Shown in pieces: positions 23,501 through 37,516 of a stretch of 64,000 nucleotides of DNA. The DNA is from Certhia americana (taxonomy: Eukaryota; Chordata; Aves; Passeriformes; Certhiidae), in contig CM031857.1 in NCBI GenBank assembly GCA_018697195.1, positions 68,846,195 to 68,910,194 of the forward strand, in the 5' to 3' direction. Position numbers and translations under genes: made by a program. Under the pieces are notes generated by a model. That model was not told the DNA's origin. It saw nothing but the letters and a program-made list of their open reading frames with translations, and did no database searches. How positions within the stretch are numbered: position 1 is the first letter of the stretch; each line of letters begins with the position of its first letter.

Positions 23501-26500
23501 TTCATCAATTTTTTGACTGCAGCATCTTAGTTTATCTGGTAATGGCAAATGTGTAGACAAATGAAATGAGGTTGGGAAGTCTTAGAGGATTTCCACAGTA
23601 CACAGTGAGAATCATGGTGAAACACCTTCCTGAATAATGTTGCTACACAGACAAATATGATATGGCCTGCTGTATCTGTGAGTGCATCAGTTGCTCCGGT
23701 ACAGCTTGTGCGTGAGAGTCCTGATATAAGCAAAATTATAAGAGCAACCAACACATTTTTTTTTGTGCAGTCAATTTACTATGTTCTATCTGGCTCTTTT
23801 CCTTGTCCAGATAATAATATAGAAAATTCATGATCCCTGTGAGATATATTTTTAATCAAACAGCTACCATAACATCTATCCTCTACTATGAAAAGTTGTT
23901 TGACTTCATAGACTTGAATGACAACTTATCATTCCCATTATAGCAAAACAATATTTTAGACTAGGCTAAAGTTTTTTCCTGGTATAACCAAGACTTTCAT
24001 ATGTAATATGGAATTATCTGCTTGGAAGCTAAATACATATGTAGACTTTGCATAGTCACCAGTACAGAGTAATCACACAGGTTCCCTCTCTATTCTAGAG
24101 TTTTATATTTGTACTATTATCAACAATGTGAATAACATACTAAATGTCTTTTGAAAGACAGAATGTCTAATAGTCATTCTGAATTCTGGGTAAATTAATC
24201 CATGAAAATGACATCTGCAAAGCATATACTTTAAAATGAAATTATATCAAGCAAATAATTTCTTTAAATATATTAAATTCCTTATATGGAATAGATACAA
24301 TGCTCTGTGATTCAAATGAAAAATTAAAAAGTCAATGAGAAATGAGAACAGGCTGTTTCCAATTTTCTGAGATATGAGAAACTGCTGAGCCAATTGGTAA
24401 TTTCAATTCACATGCTTATTTCCTTATTAATGTTACTGTAAAATATGAATAAACAGGCTTTGCTGTGCCTGTTGCTTAATTAACCATAACAAAACTTTCT
24501 GAAGTGTGGTACCCCAGCAATTGAAGGTATCATGGTAGCAGGCAGTGGCCTGCCAACAATAATATGAAAAGATCCTGAAACTTGCCAAGACTTCTACTTA
24601 GCAAAGCTGGGGCTTGTCCAAGTTATCTGAACCATTTCCTGCAGATGCATTGGGCTTTTTTATTCAAACAATTTGCAGAATTTATTTATTTATCATATTC
24701 TGGGTATCTTCTCTTAACAACATTGTCTTGACGTTGTTTTTGGAAAAACTCAGATAATTTGATCTAGGTTCCATGTAGTAAGAATTTTGTTTAAGGACTT
24801 CAAGTTTTAGTAAATTTCTACAGTTCCACTACACAATATTAACCATATTCCTTTGATTTACATGAGCACTTATGATGAAGAAAAAGTTTGCCATAACCTC
24901 CTTCATTAATTGAATGCTGGAGAAAAAGGTTTGGATTATCCAAGGGAAAGAGTTGGGTGCAGCAGCAATGATGCTCCTCAAATCTACCGAGACCAGGTGG
25001 ACAGAGCAAGTAGGATATGGAGTACTGGGAAGGAAGAGAGACCATGGCCTTTCCTTTCCTCCTGACTAACTAGAGCATGTGAGCAGGAGACGACAGGGAA
25101 ATAGCTCCATGCTGATGAAAGCCTGCAGTGAATTAGTAGCATTTGGGAGCAAAAAGGAAACAGGAAGGAAATTGTGCCACACCATCCCAGAAATGCTCTG
25201 CCTCCCAGAACTTTTCTTGGATATGTGCCACTGAAAATGCCATTCTTTGCTTTGGGGAGGAGCTAAGTTAAATCCTGGCTTTTGCTGAGTGCCTTCCAAC
25301 CTTAGGCAGGCAGGAGTTTACGGGAGACTGGGCCAAAGGCATGCACATGCTCCCATGGTTTTCATGGAGGCTCTTTTGTGAGGAGAGTTCTGAAACTTTG
25401 TCCCTTTTCACAGCATAGATTTAGTAAATTTGTGTGTACGGATATGCAAATAACCTCCCTACCTGGACTCCTGAGGTCCTCTGCCTTGGCTGTAAATATG
25501 TCCTTTTACAGTTGTGCTATCTTAAACACGCAAAGGAACACTAAGCATAGTACAAACGTGGCTCAGAAATGCTCTTTATTTTCTTAGATTAAACACCTTT
25601 TTATGGCTGCATCTATTTTAGGGTCTGAACAACTTTATGGTTGACTCCTATAAGGTTTATAGAATCTTGTGGAGAACACATAATTTGTGCAGCAATGAAA
25701 AAGAGTAGAAACCTTCTCGAGTAAGAGATGAGTTACTGTGGCACGCACAGTGACATCTCTATGGGCATTTGGATAAAAATTCTCTTAAGAAAGAGAAATG
25801 TGAGAAAAATTGCAAATCAGGTTATAATAACACAGTGTGAGACCTCTCCAGGCAAACACTGGCCAAGTGTCACTGTTCACAAAACCTTCTAAGCATGCTT
25901 TCCAAGTAGTCTAGCTTTTTCTAGTACTTGTTCTTCATCTGGTTAGGACTGTTTGCTCACTTACTGAAGTCTAATGTGTTCTGTGATAAAAGACATGTCC
26001 AAGAATCCTACCATCTGTTTTACCAACTAGCAGTCTTGTCTATCACTTCTGTAACAGCCATCTAAATGCAGTTCACTCTCAGCTGGCAGCTTCCATTGGC
26101 ATTGCGGGACAACAGAAATGAAGATGGGAGATTTTCCCTAGATGGGAGACATTTTCCTTAGCTCACTTTTACTGTTAATGGCCTTTGGGGAGACTGCCAC
26201 TCATGAATACTGTCCTTTGGCTAGAGTTTTTTGCTGGAAGGACAGCAGATCCCAATAAAAGGGTTCCATTTAGTGTAAATAGAAGTCATCTTGCATCCAG
26301 AAGCAGGGCAACCAGCATCAGTCTTCATACACCCTCACTCTCCATCCCCAGCCCCAGCTGCTGCACTTTGTGCCTGTACTGGCCTCACAGGTGGTCTGGT
26401 GTGTGAGCCTGTGGGAAAGAGCCCCCTAGGGTGTGTTCACTCATGGCCAAAAGAGTGTCATGCTGAAGGGAAGATGGACACATAGGGAAAGTCTGAGAGT

Positions 26501-29500
26501 CTGGGAGAGAGTAATATTTGTGAAGAAAACACTTATGAAGCTATGCCTTTATTGTTGCAAATCTATAGTTCTTTGTTCCTTTGGAAAGGCAAGTGAAAAT
26601 TGGGTGCCAAATGGAAACCCAAACTAGCGGTGTCTGGCTCTCATCCTGCAATTCCTTTAGATAATTTTGAGTGAGCATGTATACAAGCAAGGCAATGGAT
26701 AATAGGCTGTTCAGGTAGGCAGGTATGTATCTTCCACTTTAGAAGCCAAGAGAAAAAATTGTGTGATGTGGTTGCTTTGAAGGTGTTTTATTTTGCTTTT
26801 TAGCTGGTGCTCTGAAAAATAGGAGTAGTGCTAAGTATTCTAAAACTGAGAATGAGGAAATACATCTTATTATGGGATATTTTTCTAGGTGATGAGGACA
26901 GAAAGAAAGGCTAACAGAGGTGAAAAAAGAATGAGAGTGCACAAAAATATATTAAATTTTCAGTTAGTTCTTTTTTAATAAAAAGAAACAATTATTTAAC
27001 TTTCCCTGTGAAATACACTTAATAAGTGCTTTCTGATATGTATCTAAGAAGAAAATAAACTTACAAGTTTATTTGTGGCACTTTAGCATTGGCGATAAAA
27101 AATTCATTTTAATTTTAAAATAACATTCTTAAGTGAAAAAAAAAATATTCTATTCCCCATTCTAAAGCTACTTCTCGCTGCTTAAAAAAATTCTCAAATA
27201 AAAAATTCCATTCTAAACTATAATTCTAAAACTGTAATTTTCAGAAAGACTTCACTGGGTAACTAGCTCTCTTCTCTGTTTTTATTTTCCTTCTTTAAGA
27301 AGACAATCTCCTCTTTTCTGTTTTTTACTTTTTAATCCTTTTTGCACAAGTCACATCTGAACTTTCTTTCATCATCATGCAGCAATGTTACCATTGCACC
27401 ACAATACCAGAGGCTGTTGGATTTGATTTTCATTATTCCTTTTACTGTCCTGCTGGATATAAGGCATGTGAACATTTTAATATAACATTTCTTTCTAATC
27501 ATATTATATCTCCTTCTATCCCCCAAAATATGAGTAACACTAGTTTGCCAGGTAAATCAAATCAGTGAGTCTAGATGACTTTTTCTTTTAACACTTCCCA
27601 GCAGACATAGGCTTTTGATAAGAACAGCAGCATGGGTTGATTGTACCTTCAAAGGAAGTATGTGGGTAAACCAGGGGAGCATGTAACTAAGGCTTTATTT
27701 CAAAAAGACAGAAGCAGGAAATGGAGAATCAGGACCCCACCCCAGGAAAAAGAATCCTTGGCCAAGGAACTACAGATGCTTGTGGTAGGATGAGTCTTGA
27801 TTTCTGAATACTGCTACCAAAACAGTCTTTCTCTGTGCTTGGTACCCAGGCCAGACACCAGGCTGATACACCCTGTTTTGTTGCTTTTGAGTTCCTTACC
27901 AAGTTTGACACTGCTTTGCAGTAATTAACAAAAGCTTTGGCCTAAAGCTTGATTAAGATTATCATAAACATCTACTACAGTAAATATTTCACTAATGTCA
28001 ATGTCTCATGCTCAATTTAAGTCCTATTTAAGTCCTTAAAACAATTTCATGTCATCTATTGCAACTCTCAAACAGTGATCTCAAAAAAATTGGCAGGCTT
28101 CAGAAAATACATGTCAGTTTCTGCAGTCGTTTGACTCCATCCTTTCAGTGAAATCTCATAATGAATTCAATTAGATTTTCCTTGAGAAAGTAATGAGTAA
28201 GAGTTGATTTTGTCAGAGTTGACATTGGTACAGTCAAAACTAAGAGTGAGTCACCTTTGAGGAAAGGGCAAGGGCTGCATAAAAATGCCAGGGACAAGAC
28301 TCAGAAGCAGAAGCTTTACAGATATGTCTGAGATGTGGTGAACAGCTGAGAGCTTGTTATGGAGGATGGGAAGCCTGCCTTAAACAGAAGGGCATTTCTG
28401 TCTATCCACAAAGATGCCACCTGGGAATGCCCCTGGCCAAAAGCAATTGGCAGTTTTGGTCAGCAGCCTCCTGGAAGTCTGTCCCTACAACAGGCTGCCA
28501 TCTCCTGACTACATCATGTGTGAAATGACTGCTCCTCACTTGGAACAAATGTGTTCCTTGCTATGTTAGACGTAGCACAAATTCTCTAAATCCGAAATAG
28601 ATGGGAATTGAAGCAATTTCATGAAGGTTCCACATGTTGAAAAAATAGTACTGCTTAAAAACATTTAGTATAATTAGACTGGATTTCCCAAAAGAAGAAA
28701 TATGTTCTGAATGTAAGATCACTTTATGTTTTTAGCCTCCTAAATCCAACTTCTTGTTACAAATTTCCTGACTTTTTTTCCAACCTCTGTTTCTTCAACA
28801 GAGCTGAGCAGCCTGCTGTGGATATTTCCGTTAATGTTATTACATATATTTTCCGGTCCAGGCAATCAGTACGTATCCAATTGCATATCTTTAGGCAGTT
28901 CACTAAAAATGGAGCTCAAAAATGATGTAAAATATGGTATTTCTATGTGTAGGAGGATGTGAGTGAGAACGTAGCTCTTTCCCTCAACCCTGGTGATTTA
29001 CATGGAGCAACATCATAAACCTGTCTTTATGTGAGAGGCTCCATGAATGTAGCATGAATCTGTCAAATTCCAGTCTCTCTGGTACGCTTGGTGCCAGTTT
29101 AAAATCTAGAGACTGCAAAAAGAATTCTAAAAATTATATCTCCCAGATACAAAAAATAGACACCACAAAATGCAGTGATAAGCATTTCATAAAGATATTA
29201 GTGGATATCTGCTTTCTTCTTTGGTAGTGTTTCACTTCCTACAGGTTCTCTCTGATTATAAACCTGTCTGCCTTATCTACCATGGGCTCTGCATCAATAT
29301 TGTCACCTGCAGACTGCTGACTCCTCATAGAACTGTCTCCACCGGAAAGAAACAATAAAACTTGTTTGATAAATAAAACTTTTATCTTTGCGCTTGGTCA
29401 AATACAATTTGCTGAGACTTTGAAAATCTACATCTGTTCTGTATACAATTTGTACTGCCATTTGTTCCACAGATGTGTAACAAGACAAATACCTGTCCAG

Positions 29501-29779
29501 GCTTACATGTGATTCAGAAATGCATATGTTAATCATGCTGGTGGAAGGCGGTGAAGGAAAAGACAATAAATCAGCTTACAAATGGTTTCACTTGGAAAGG
29601 TCTAACAGAACAGGGTTATTTTTATCCTAGGATGCTTTTAATTTGAATCAAAAATGCTTTACCACATGTTCTGCCAGCAGTTCAAAAGAATTGGTAACAA
29701 ACATTTAATCTTTTTTATTCTGGGATTGGCACTAAGCCCTCATCAAAAAGCCTATGCAGTCAAACAGCTTATCTCCACT
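20521..29779. other. Unique DNA, no gene identified
   Basis: I found no mobile element or recognisable coding sequence over this stretch. The scattered open frames of 60-90 codons are isolated, unsupported by flanking exon structure and unlike any family I know. The only local repeat of note is a roughly 19-bp imperfect tandem unit at 26122-26160 (GATGGGAGATTTTCCCTA-type). Confidence 0.55.
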
Positions 29780-30340
29780 GAGCTGTTTCCCTTAATGTGT
29801 TCCTAATTATAATCCTATATATTGCTCACTGTGGCCGATTGAACAATATGGCAATAATTTCTTTACAGACCTCGCTGTTCTTTGAACTGCAAGTACAGAG
29901 GGCTAGGACGGAACCAGATCAATGGGATTTGAGTGCAGAGGAATCCAGCCAGATGCAATCCCTGGAGAATGCATTCCCAGCTGTTCTCCAGAAACAGACC
30001 AGAGCAGACAGCTGGTAACTGTGAAGCCCCTTTCATACAGCCCCACGGATCTGTGCTGCAAGGTGTAGTCCTTCTTATCTTTATTGCATTCCGCACCTCT
30101 GGGGAGGGATTCACGCAAATTCCACACAAAAGGTGTTTTTTAACAACAGGGATTGGAGTGATAGCTTGTCCACCCCCTCCTCTCAAGATTTCATTAGACT
30201 ATTAAAAAGTTTCTGAAGGGCTATTTGAACCAAATTTGGACAAACATTTCCATAAGCTGAAAGCTGTAAAATGATGCTGAGAGGAAGTAAAAGCATTTGC
30301 GCTATAGTGTTAGCTGTGTTTGTTTGTGGAAGGTTTTAGA
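29780..30340. promoter_or_regulatory. Possible conserved noncoding block
   Basis: This is a stretch of complex, relatively GC-balanced sequence with overlapping open frames on both strands (107 codons minus, 90 codons plus). Open frames on both strands at once usually reflect stop-poor composition rather than coding. No splice-framed exon or family match was found. It could be constrained noncoding DNA, but the sequence alone cannot show that. Confidence 0.15.
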
Positions 30341-30963
30341 ATGTATAAAATCTGAAAAGTTATGCCCTTTATTCTTAAAGTGCCTGCAGCCTTAGGAGTT
30401 GAAAAGCTTTCTGCCTCCTTTTCCCTGAGTGAACACCTGGTTCACAAAGAACATGTATTGCCATAATGTGATAGGTACCAAGTACATGAACATGGTTATA
30501 GTTGAAATTATGTTTATACGAAAACAACTGTTTGTCAGCTTCCACTTAACTCTGATGCAGTGATAGTTAACAAGGAGAAGAAAGTAGCTGACTAAGGGTT
30601 TGGTACTCCTGGGCTTTTGGTAAAGTTTCCCCTTATAGATAATACCCTTCTTTCCTGACTGATGGATGCACTTCCTATATTGGGATGTGTTCCCATTGCC
30701 CACATACCCCCCACACACAGAGAACCCAAGCAAAAAAAGCATAGTGCTTAATCTTTAAAACAAGGCAGATTAGAGAGGCAAACTCCTCAGATTAACCCTG
30801 CATAATTCATGGGACAAACTGTATTCTGGGGCCATATATTTGCTTTAATGGAAAAGAAGTCATTGTACAAAGTCTTTCTAGACACCATTCAATGCCTCCA
30901 GAGGGTGTAAGGCAGATAAACTCATTTTTGCCATCACCAAAGGTTCCAAATCCAAAGGATTTT

Positions 30964-31010
30964 GTGGTTTTTTGTTTTTTGTTTTTTGGTTTTTTGTTTT
31001 CTTTTTTTTA
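30964..31010 (+). repeat. (GTTTTTT)n-like heptamer low-complexity tract
   Basis: T runs of six or so, separated by G or GG, give about five imperfect copies of a seven-base unit, followed by CTTTTTTTTA. This is a simple repeat with no sign of an adjacent mobile element. Confidence 0.8.
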
Positions 31011-34000
31011 ATTAAGTCACACACAGTGAACACTGTTCTGATTGGAAGGTTTCATAAAACCAATTTTTTCTGCACTTGGGTCTAACTGCCTTTGCCAAAC
31101 AATGTTGGGAACACAGTACCCTACTCACATCCTTTTAGGGATTAGTGTCTGTGAAGTCAAGGTGTGGAATTAGATCACTTGAGAAACAGCGTTACTTAAT
31201 ACACTGTTGCACATATGAGTAACCAATAAAATAATTCAAATTACTAAGAATGTTCAACTGGTCTGTGGAGCAGTTAAGGCCAACTGAGGCTCTTCAAGTA
31301 ATAAAGATCATTGCTTTCAGAAGATAGCACTACTCTTGATTTTTTACTTTCATGTCTTATGCCTCAAATGTTGGGATCATTGCCTGCAAGATATCTTAAT
31401 TTTCCCCTTTCAGACAAATGAAAAACACATAACTGTTTCTGTGTGGATCTCTTAAGGTGCCAACTTCTTAAGATTGCCAGACATTGTATTGGTCACTACT
31501 TCTTTTCATGTTCATTTTCCCCACAGTTACAGCGCTATTTTCACAAAGTGTGGCCAGACACTAAACCCTATTTTGTGATACAGGATATGTGCTATAATTT
31601 CCTTTTATGTACTGTCAAGTCACAAGTGACCTTATTTCAATTTCAAGTAGACATTGCGCAATTTTAAATAAAGAGATGGATAAACAACTTTTTTTGATGA
31701 ATGTTGATCTTGTCCTTTCTGTTGAGTCCTCTAGAAAGGGTGCTGGTGACTGTCAGATTGTTGTGCAAATCAGCCACTTTTAACTGAAAGAATATTCCCT
31801 TTAGGGTGGGTATTTCTGGGCCACTTTCTAGCCTTGAGAGCAAATTTACAGGCAGTTTAAGCTACCAGAATCGTTGTGTGAACAAAAGCATGAAAATTTT
31901 TTACACCATTGATCAAGACCAAAGATTTGAGCAGATGAATAACTTTTCTTTGTTCTTTATTAGAATCTGTGATTGATAAAACACTGGTTTCCAGTTTCAG
32001 CTGTGCTGTTACATGAAGACCAAGTCAATAGCTCATTTGCAACATCTTCTAAGAATTTAATGCTGCTCCTAATGTCGTGATATTTCTGGATCGGAGCTTC
32101 TTTGCTTCAGTTTCTCATGTCTGTTGAATAACTTTGCACTGTAACATTCCCAGGTAGTCACTTTAGGCTGTTAATATACATGAATCATATTTTCAAATAT
32201 TTTTGTATCAATTTCACATCTAGTAAAACATGCCTGCTATTGAAAGCCTCAACTCTGATGTGACCTACCATTTGCTGTTTTACACACACATATGTAATCA
32301 TCATCACATAGAAGCTATATTTCTGCTTGTTCCGATTTATCTTAGCTGATCCATGTTTTCCAAAGCTTCTGGTTATGCAACACAACTTTTTCTTCTCATA
32401 GTTAAACATCATGTTTATAGTCTTTTGTATCCTCCTTACCAACAAAAATGCTATATTTGCAGTCAAACCCCTCAGGGGCTGGAAAGAACCCAAATGGTAG
32501 TCTGCAGAGACAATATTTTTCAAAGGGACTGTTGAGTGTGAACAAATACCTTCTGTTTTTCTTAGGGCACCCTGTTGAAAGCTATTTGGCATTATGCATG
32601 TTCCCCAATATGTCTCCTCTCATAGGCAGAGGAAAGTTGTCACATTTTATAGATAGATAGATAGAAAGATATCTTTAGAACTTAAAACAAGCAGAGATTT
32701 GTCTCTTTTTTAATCTAAATGGCTAGAAAATGAATACACACTAGTAGTCCTTTTTGGTTACTCCCAGAGCAATAAACATCATTGTCTGTTTTGGGGTAAG
32801 AGGATTTTTCATTTGTACATGAGCAGTTGATTCTTTGGCTCATTCAGCAATTTTCCTATTCTTACTTCCTTTTCTTACAATGGTTTGAACCTCTCACTAA
32901 AGTGTCAGACAACATCTTTAGGAAATTTCATTCTTAAGTTAAAGCTTTCGTTGCCTGTCGAATGCCAACTGTTTTGCTAATAATGATTTCTAGGTTCATC
33001 ATATGGATCATGCTTTTCTTATTCACTGCCCCCACCTCCCTCCATATTCCTGTGACCTGTTTTCTATCAGGGAGTTGCCAGCTAATATTGCAAGCTCTTT
33101 AGTCTCAGATCAGTCACAAATTGCTCTGTTGGTTTTTCCCTCCTCCTGGATGATCTCTTAGATGAGATACATGTTGTTGTGAATCTTAGGTTTCTAATTA
33201 CCTTAACTGACTGAAAACCATTCAGAACCATCTGTTGTAAAAAAAAGTATTGTTTTCTGAATTTCATTGCCTTGACTGTCACTCGTATCTCAGACACAGA
33301 ATGAGTGGTCTGTTTCAACTTGATCCAGACACATCCCAATTTTCCAGAGAGCTTCAGGTTTGACACAGGTTCTGACTGCTGTACTATGCCAACATTCATG
33401 TGGTGCATTCTAATAAATTCTTATTTAACATGTGATACCCATATGATAATCAGTGAGCAGATTTACAAGGGATGTAACATTTAACTCAAGTCCAAGTCTA
33501 ATGTAAATCTCCATTTACAGCTTGCAGGAATTTTAGTTTCCTAGTTTTATATGTAGGTAGTTAAGTCATGCTTAGGTACAAATCCTTTTGTTACATGTTG
33601 CTATTTAAAAAAATGTACAACACGTGAGCAACAATTGCAGTGAATACACAAGTCAGGACATTAGCGCTTCCATTTCTACTAGACACAGATTAATTTTCCA
33701 TTAAAGTCTCACTGAGTTTTAAAAAGCATAATGAGCATGGCCAGCAAGGATGAGAATTTATAACTTTCTTTATAGATGACTGTTGTAATCACAGAGCAAC
33801 ACAAGATATCTCCTTATTTTCTCTTTTACCTATAAACATTGAATTCTTCTTTGAACAATGACATTGCTTCATGAGGAAGAATGTGTTGTGGTCTTATCCT
33901 GGCTTGCTATGGCTTTTACTGCAGTGGCTGCAACCATAATCTGAGAAACAAAATGCAAGAAGTTTTGAATCCCCTCAGGCAGAATTTTTTATTCCTGTTT

Positions 34001-36779
34001 TCTCATTTTCCAGACAAATATTTTAACTGTTGGTGACTGCATCATATTTCTGCTGTTTTCATATTTTTAGGTGATTTCATGTCATACTGTGAACTCAGTC
34101 TTCTCCCACATTTCCTAATGAGGCAGCTTGAAAGAAAAAGACCATTTATTTAGATTAGATTCAGTTCAGTATTGAGCTGGATTCATCCCACTGAATTTAA
34201 CTTTGCTCTAGACTCCATCCATATTCAATAAATCTCCCAGCAGAGAGTAGGATGACAAGGCTCCTATTTTATATATGTCTCTGCTAGTGAGTGAAGTGAT
34301 TAAAAGTAGGTAGGTAAATCCAGGATTGAGGGGTGTCCTCTTAGACCTTCAAGGCATTAGTTCAATTCTGAGCTTAAGCACTTGCTTAAATACACTTCTA
34401 TTTGGAAAAGCACGTAAGCACACATTTACTGTTAAACACCTAAAACTTAAACATGGAATCCTACTATAAATCATCTTTTTCATGACTACTGACTGTGGCA
34501 TATTTTTAAAATGAGAAATGACTCCTGCACTTCCATTTTTCTGAAGTGATTTTAAACCTCCCTCTGGTAATAAGATATTTCCTACTAAGCTGACCCTTAC
34601 TAACTTTCTCAGATTTCGATGTATTTCCATCCTGTCTTTCTGGTTTGGAAAATTCCTGAATTTTCATTCCATTGAAACAATTCCATTCACTTTAGTTTGG
34701 AAAGCTGACTATATTATATTCAAATTAATGTTTATAATTGAAGAGACAATCTGGCTGTACTTGAAAAGATAAACTCGAACAGTGATTATAGTAATTACAA
34801 CAATATGAAAAACTCTTTCAGTTTTTGTTTTTGCAGATTGGGGAAACCAGCATAGGAATAGAAGCATATTAAATATTTGGTCTTGTTTGACCTTTTGGTG
34901 GAACTACTCAGTCATCTTATTAGTAAGCACCTAGTAAAATCCATGTTCTTTGGCTAATGAAAGACTATCATTCAAATTTGGGATTCTCTGAAACAAGTGA
35001 TCTAATTTTTCTAAGCATAAAGTAAGTACAATATATAATAAATGCTGAGATTACTTATTAAACAATAAGTTTATAAAATGAAACCTGAGCTAGGAACCAT
35101 TTATTCCCCAAACACAAAGAAAAATTATGCACCAATTTAGCCAGAAGAAACCCCTCACTTCAGGTACTAGAAAAGCAGCCCCTTGTTTTCTAGGGTCTCT
35201 TTCATTGCCTTCCTTTTCATTGTTCTAAAAATTCAACTTATCTCCTCCTTGTCTTTCTGCACTCTGCAGAAATCTTCCTTCCACCCCGTATTAGCCTCTC
35301 TGTAAAGAGCTTCTCCAGATCCTTTTTCCAAGTCAGATTAGGCATTTTGTTTGTACAAAGTATTTTTGTTTGTACAAAGACCAAAGTATTTCCTAAAGAG
35401 AGAAATATTTAAGTGAATGTCTACTTTAGGGGTGTGATCACAACTTGGATTATGGTAGAAACCAAACATAGATATCTATCTGACAGACAACAATTGAGCC
35501 TGAGATAGTTTTACACATGAAGAAAATTACCTTTTAATCCCTGCTATATTTAGAGATGGTCTCCACTGAAGTTTTCATGTTCATCTTGATGGAAAGGTAA
35601 CTAAAAAAGATCAAAATGAAACAGTTGAGGCAGAGGGGCTTGTAACTGGCGCCAAAACAAATGTATGGGACCAGATTTTTTCCACATAGATTGTTTCAGT
35701 CTAAACAGACTGAAAAGTTTTTCCCTAGTGAGAGAGAAGCCATTAAATAAGCAATTTTTAATAGTTCAGTCACCCTCAATTTATTTGTTGTCCCTTTGAG
35801 ATTATCGAGTGAAACAAAAATAATACCTTTCTGTATCTTTCTTTCTATAATAGGTAATGAACACAAGACATACTTTCACACTTTCCAGACTTTTGCTTCT
35901 TGCTGCTTAGCCTCATTTCCTTATTTTTAATGATAAATAAATTAACATTAGTTTTTGGTATTCACAGAGCACCATAAACATCAGCTGAAAAAGAAAAAGG
36001 ATTAGTAAATTTTTCTAATGGAATGCAACATGTGCAGCTCCTTCTGTGAAGTCAACACTCATTCAGGAAATTGATTTGTCAAGATGTAAAAAAAAAACAA
36101 ACCATAATTTCATCACATTTTTGGAAAATATGGGTCCAGTCTTATAAGATGCGGAGAAGGTTCAGCTCCCTTAAAACATTTCAGTGGAAGCACTTAGCAC
36201 CTCACAGTAACAGGTTGATTTTACATGTCATTTTAATGGTCCCTTTAATACTTAATTCTGAAACCAGCAGCACTGAGCATTGCAGTGCCCAATGCCATTT
36301 GTTGGGCCTGGCTCTGAGCCAACTTTATGCTTTGCAGCTTATTTGTACCCAACAATCTCACCTTAAAAAGCATTTGTTTTCCCAGGATGCAGGTGTTGAT
36401 ATAGCTGCATTGTAGGTAAGATTCTTGGATCAGGTTATAAATCAGACCATGGTGCTGACTGGGGAACAGAGTTCAGGCCTCGGGGCAGATCTGAGCAGCC
36501 ACTCCCCTCCTCCTCTGCAGAGATCCTGTGCAGCCCAAGAGTGGTCCAAGAAAAGCAGCTTGTACAGGCACTACAACGTCTGGAAAACCTTGCTAATATT
36601 GATTTTCAAGCAAGAGAGGTAGATATATTAGGCACGGCTTTCAACACTTTACATAAGTTTTATACCAGTGCAACTGAACTTTACTGAAACTTTGCTGGCA
36701 TAAGACTGGTACCATACAACTGAAAATGTGGCCCACTGCTGCTGCTACCCCTTTTTCAGCCATATGAGAAACAGCAATT
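31011..36779. other. Unique DNA, no gene identified
   Basis: Nothing recognisable was seen apart from a short (GATA)n patch around 32651-32665 and a local duplication of TTTGTACAAAG at 35350-35378. The 135-codon minus-strand frame at 32185-32592 is opposed by plus-strand frames in the same region, has no recognisable domain and is not called a gene. Confidence 0.55.
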
Positions 36780-37160
36780 AACTGCTGTATTTTAGAGCAT
36801 GATCAATCATGACAGAATCGTTGATGGACTCCTGATCCCTTTGCCTCAAAGACAAAGGGTGTAACAGCCCATTTTTATTCTCCAATATTAATAATTAACA
36901 TTTCTGAAAATGCATCATAGGGAGAAAATCCCTTGTTATCCGATCATATCCTTGATTTCTACTTATTAGCACCTTGACCTTCAACATTCCTCCCTGTTGG
37001 TATCTCTCCAATTATTTACATCAATCGTTTCAGCCAGATGTAAAGGTTTAGCATTCATAATTTTATTCTGCAATATTAAAACAAACTCCTTTTATCTTTT
37101 TTTTTATCTTCATCATAATAATCTAATCTGTTTGCACATCTTTCTCATATGACACTTGTG
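36780..37160. promoter_or_regulatory. Possible conserved noncoding block
   Basis: This segment has many homeodomain-type cores (CCAATATTAATAATTAAC, CAATTATTTACATCAATCG, GCATTCATAATTTTATT) and no long open frame. Such composition is common in developmental enhancers in gene deserts but is not proof of one. It is inference from motif density only. Confidence 0.2.
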
Positions 37161-37466
37161 CACCAGCCGGATTCTGGAGTCCTATCCACTACTTCCTTTA
37201 GCAACTGATCAATTTTCTGGAATTAGCTTAAGTTAGAAAATGTTGGCAAGCCAACATTTACACATATCATCTTCAGCAAAGTGTGAGAACAGACCAAATA
37301 TATTGAATGTGGCATTGGAGGAACAAACCTCTACCCTATCCCTTTTTCCCGTAATTTCTCAAGTTGAATGATAGATTTTGTCTGGTGAGGAATATAATGG
37401 ATCTTCTGGTTTGCCTAGCAAATCCTGAAGTCAGTAAATGGCATCTGCTCTTTTCTCAAGTTGCAG

Positions 37467-37516
37467 GTCTTGCCTGCAGCCCTCTGGGTTCCTGGTACTC
37501 ACACATCTACCTGAAG
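37467..37516 (+). other. Weak mini-exon candidate
   Basis: A reasonable acceptor (CTGCTCTTTTCTCAAGTTGCAG) and donor (GAAG|GTAAAT) frame 50 nt that are open in two frames. Nothing links it to a gene, and such combinations are expected by chance in a window of this size. Confidence 0.12.

Noticed and set aside
32185..32592. 135-codon minus-strand frame
   Set aside because: There is no family resemblance, competing frames lie on the other strand, and I found no convincing splice framing.
36386..36415. Plus-strand 30-nt exon-like segment before TAG|GTAAGA
   Set aside because: The acceptor tract is modest, the segment is extremely short and there are no partner exons.
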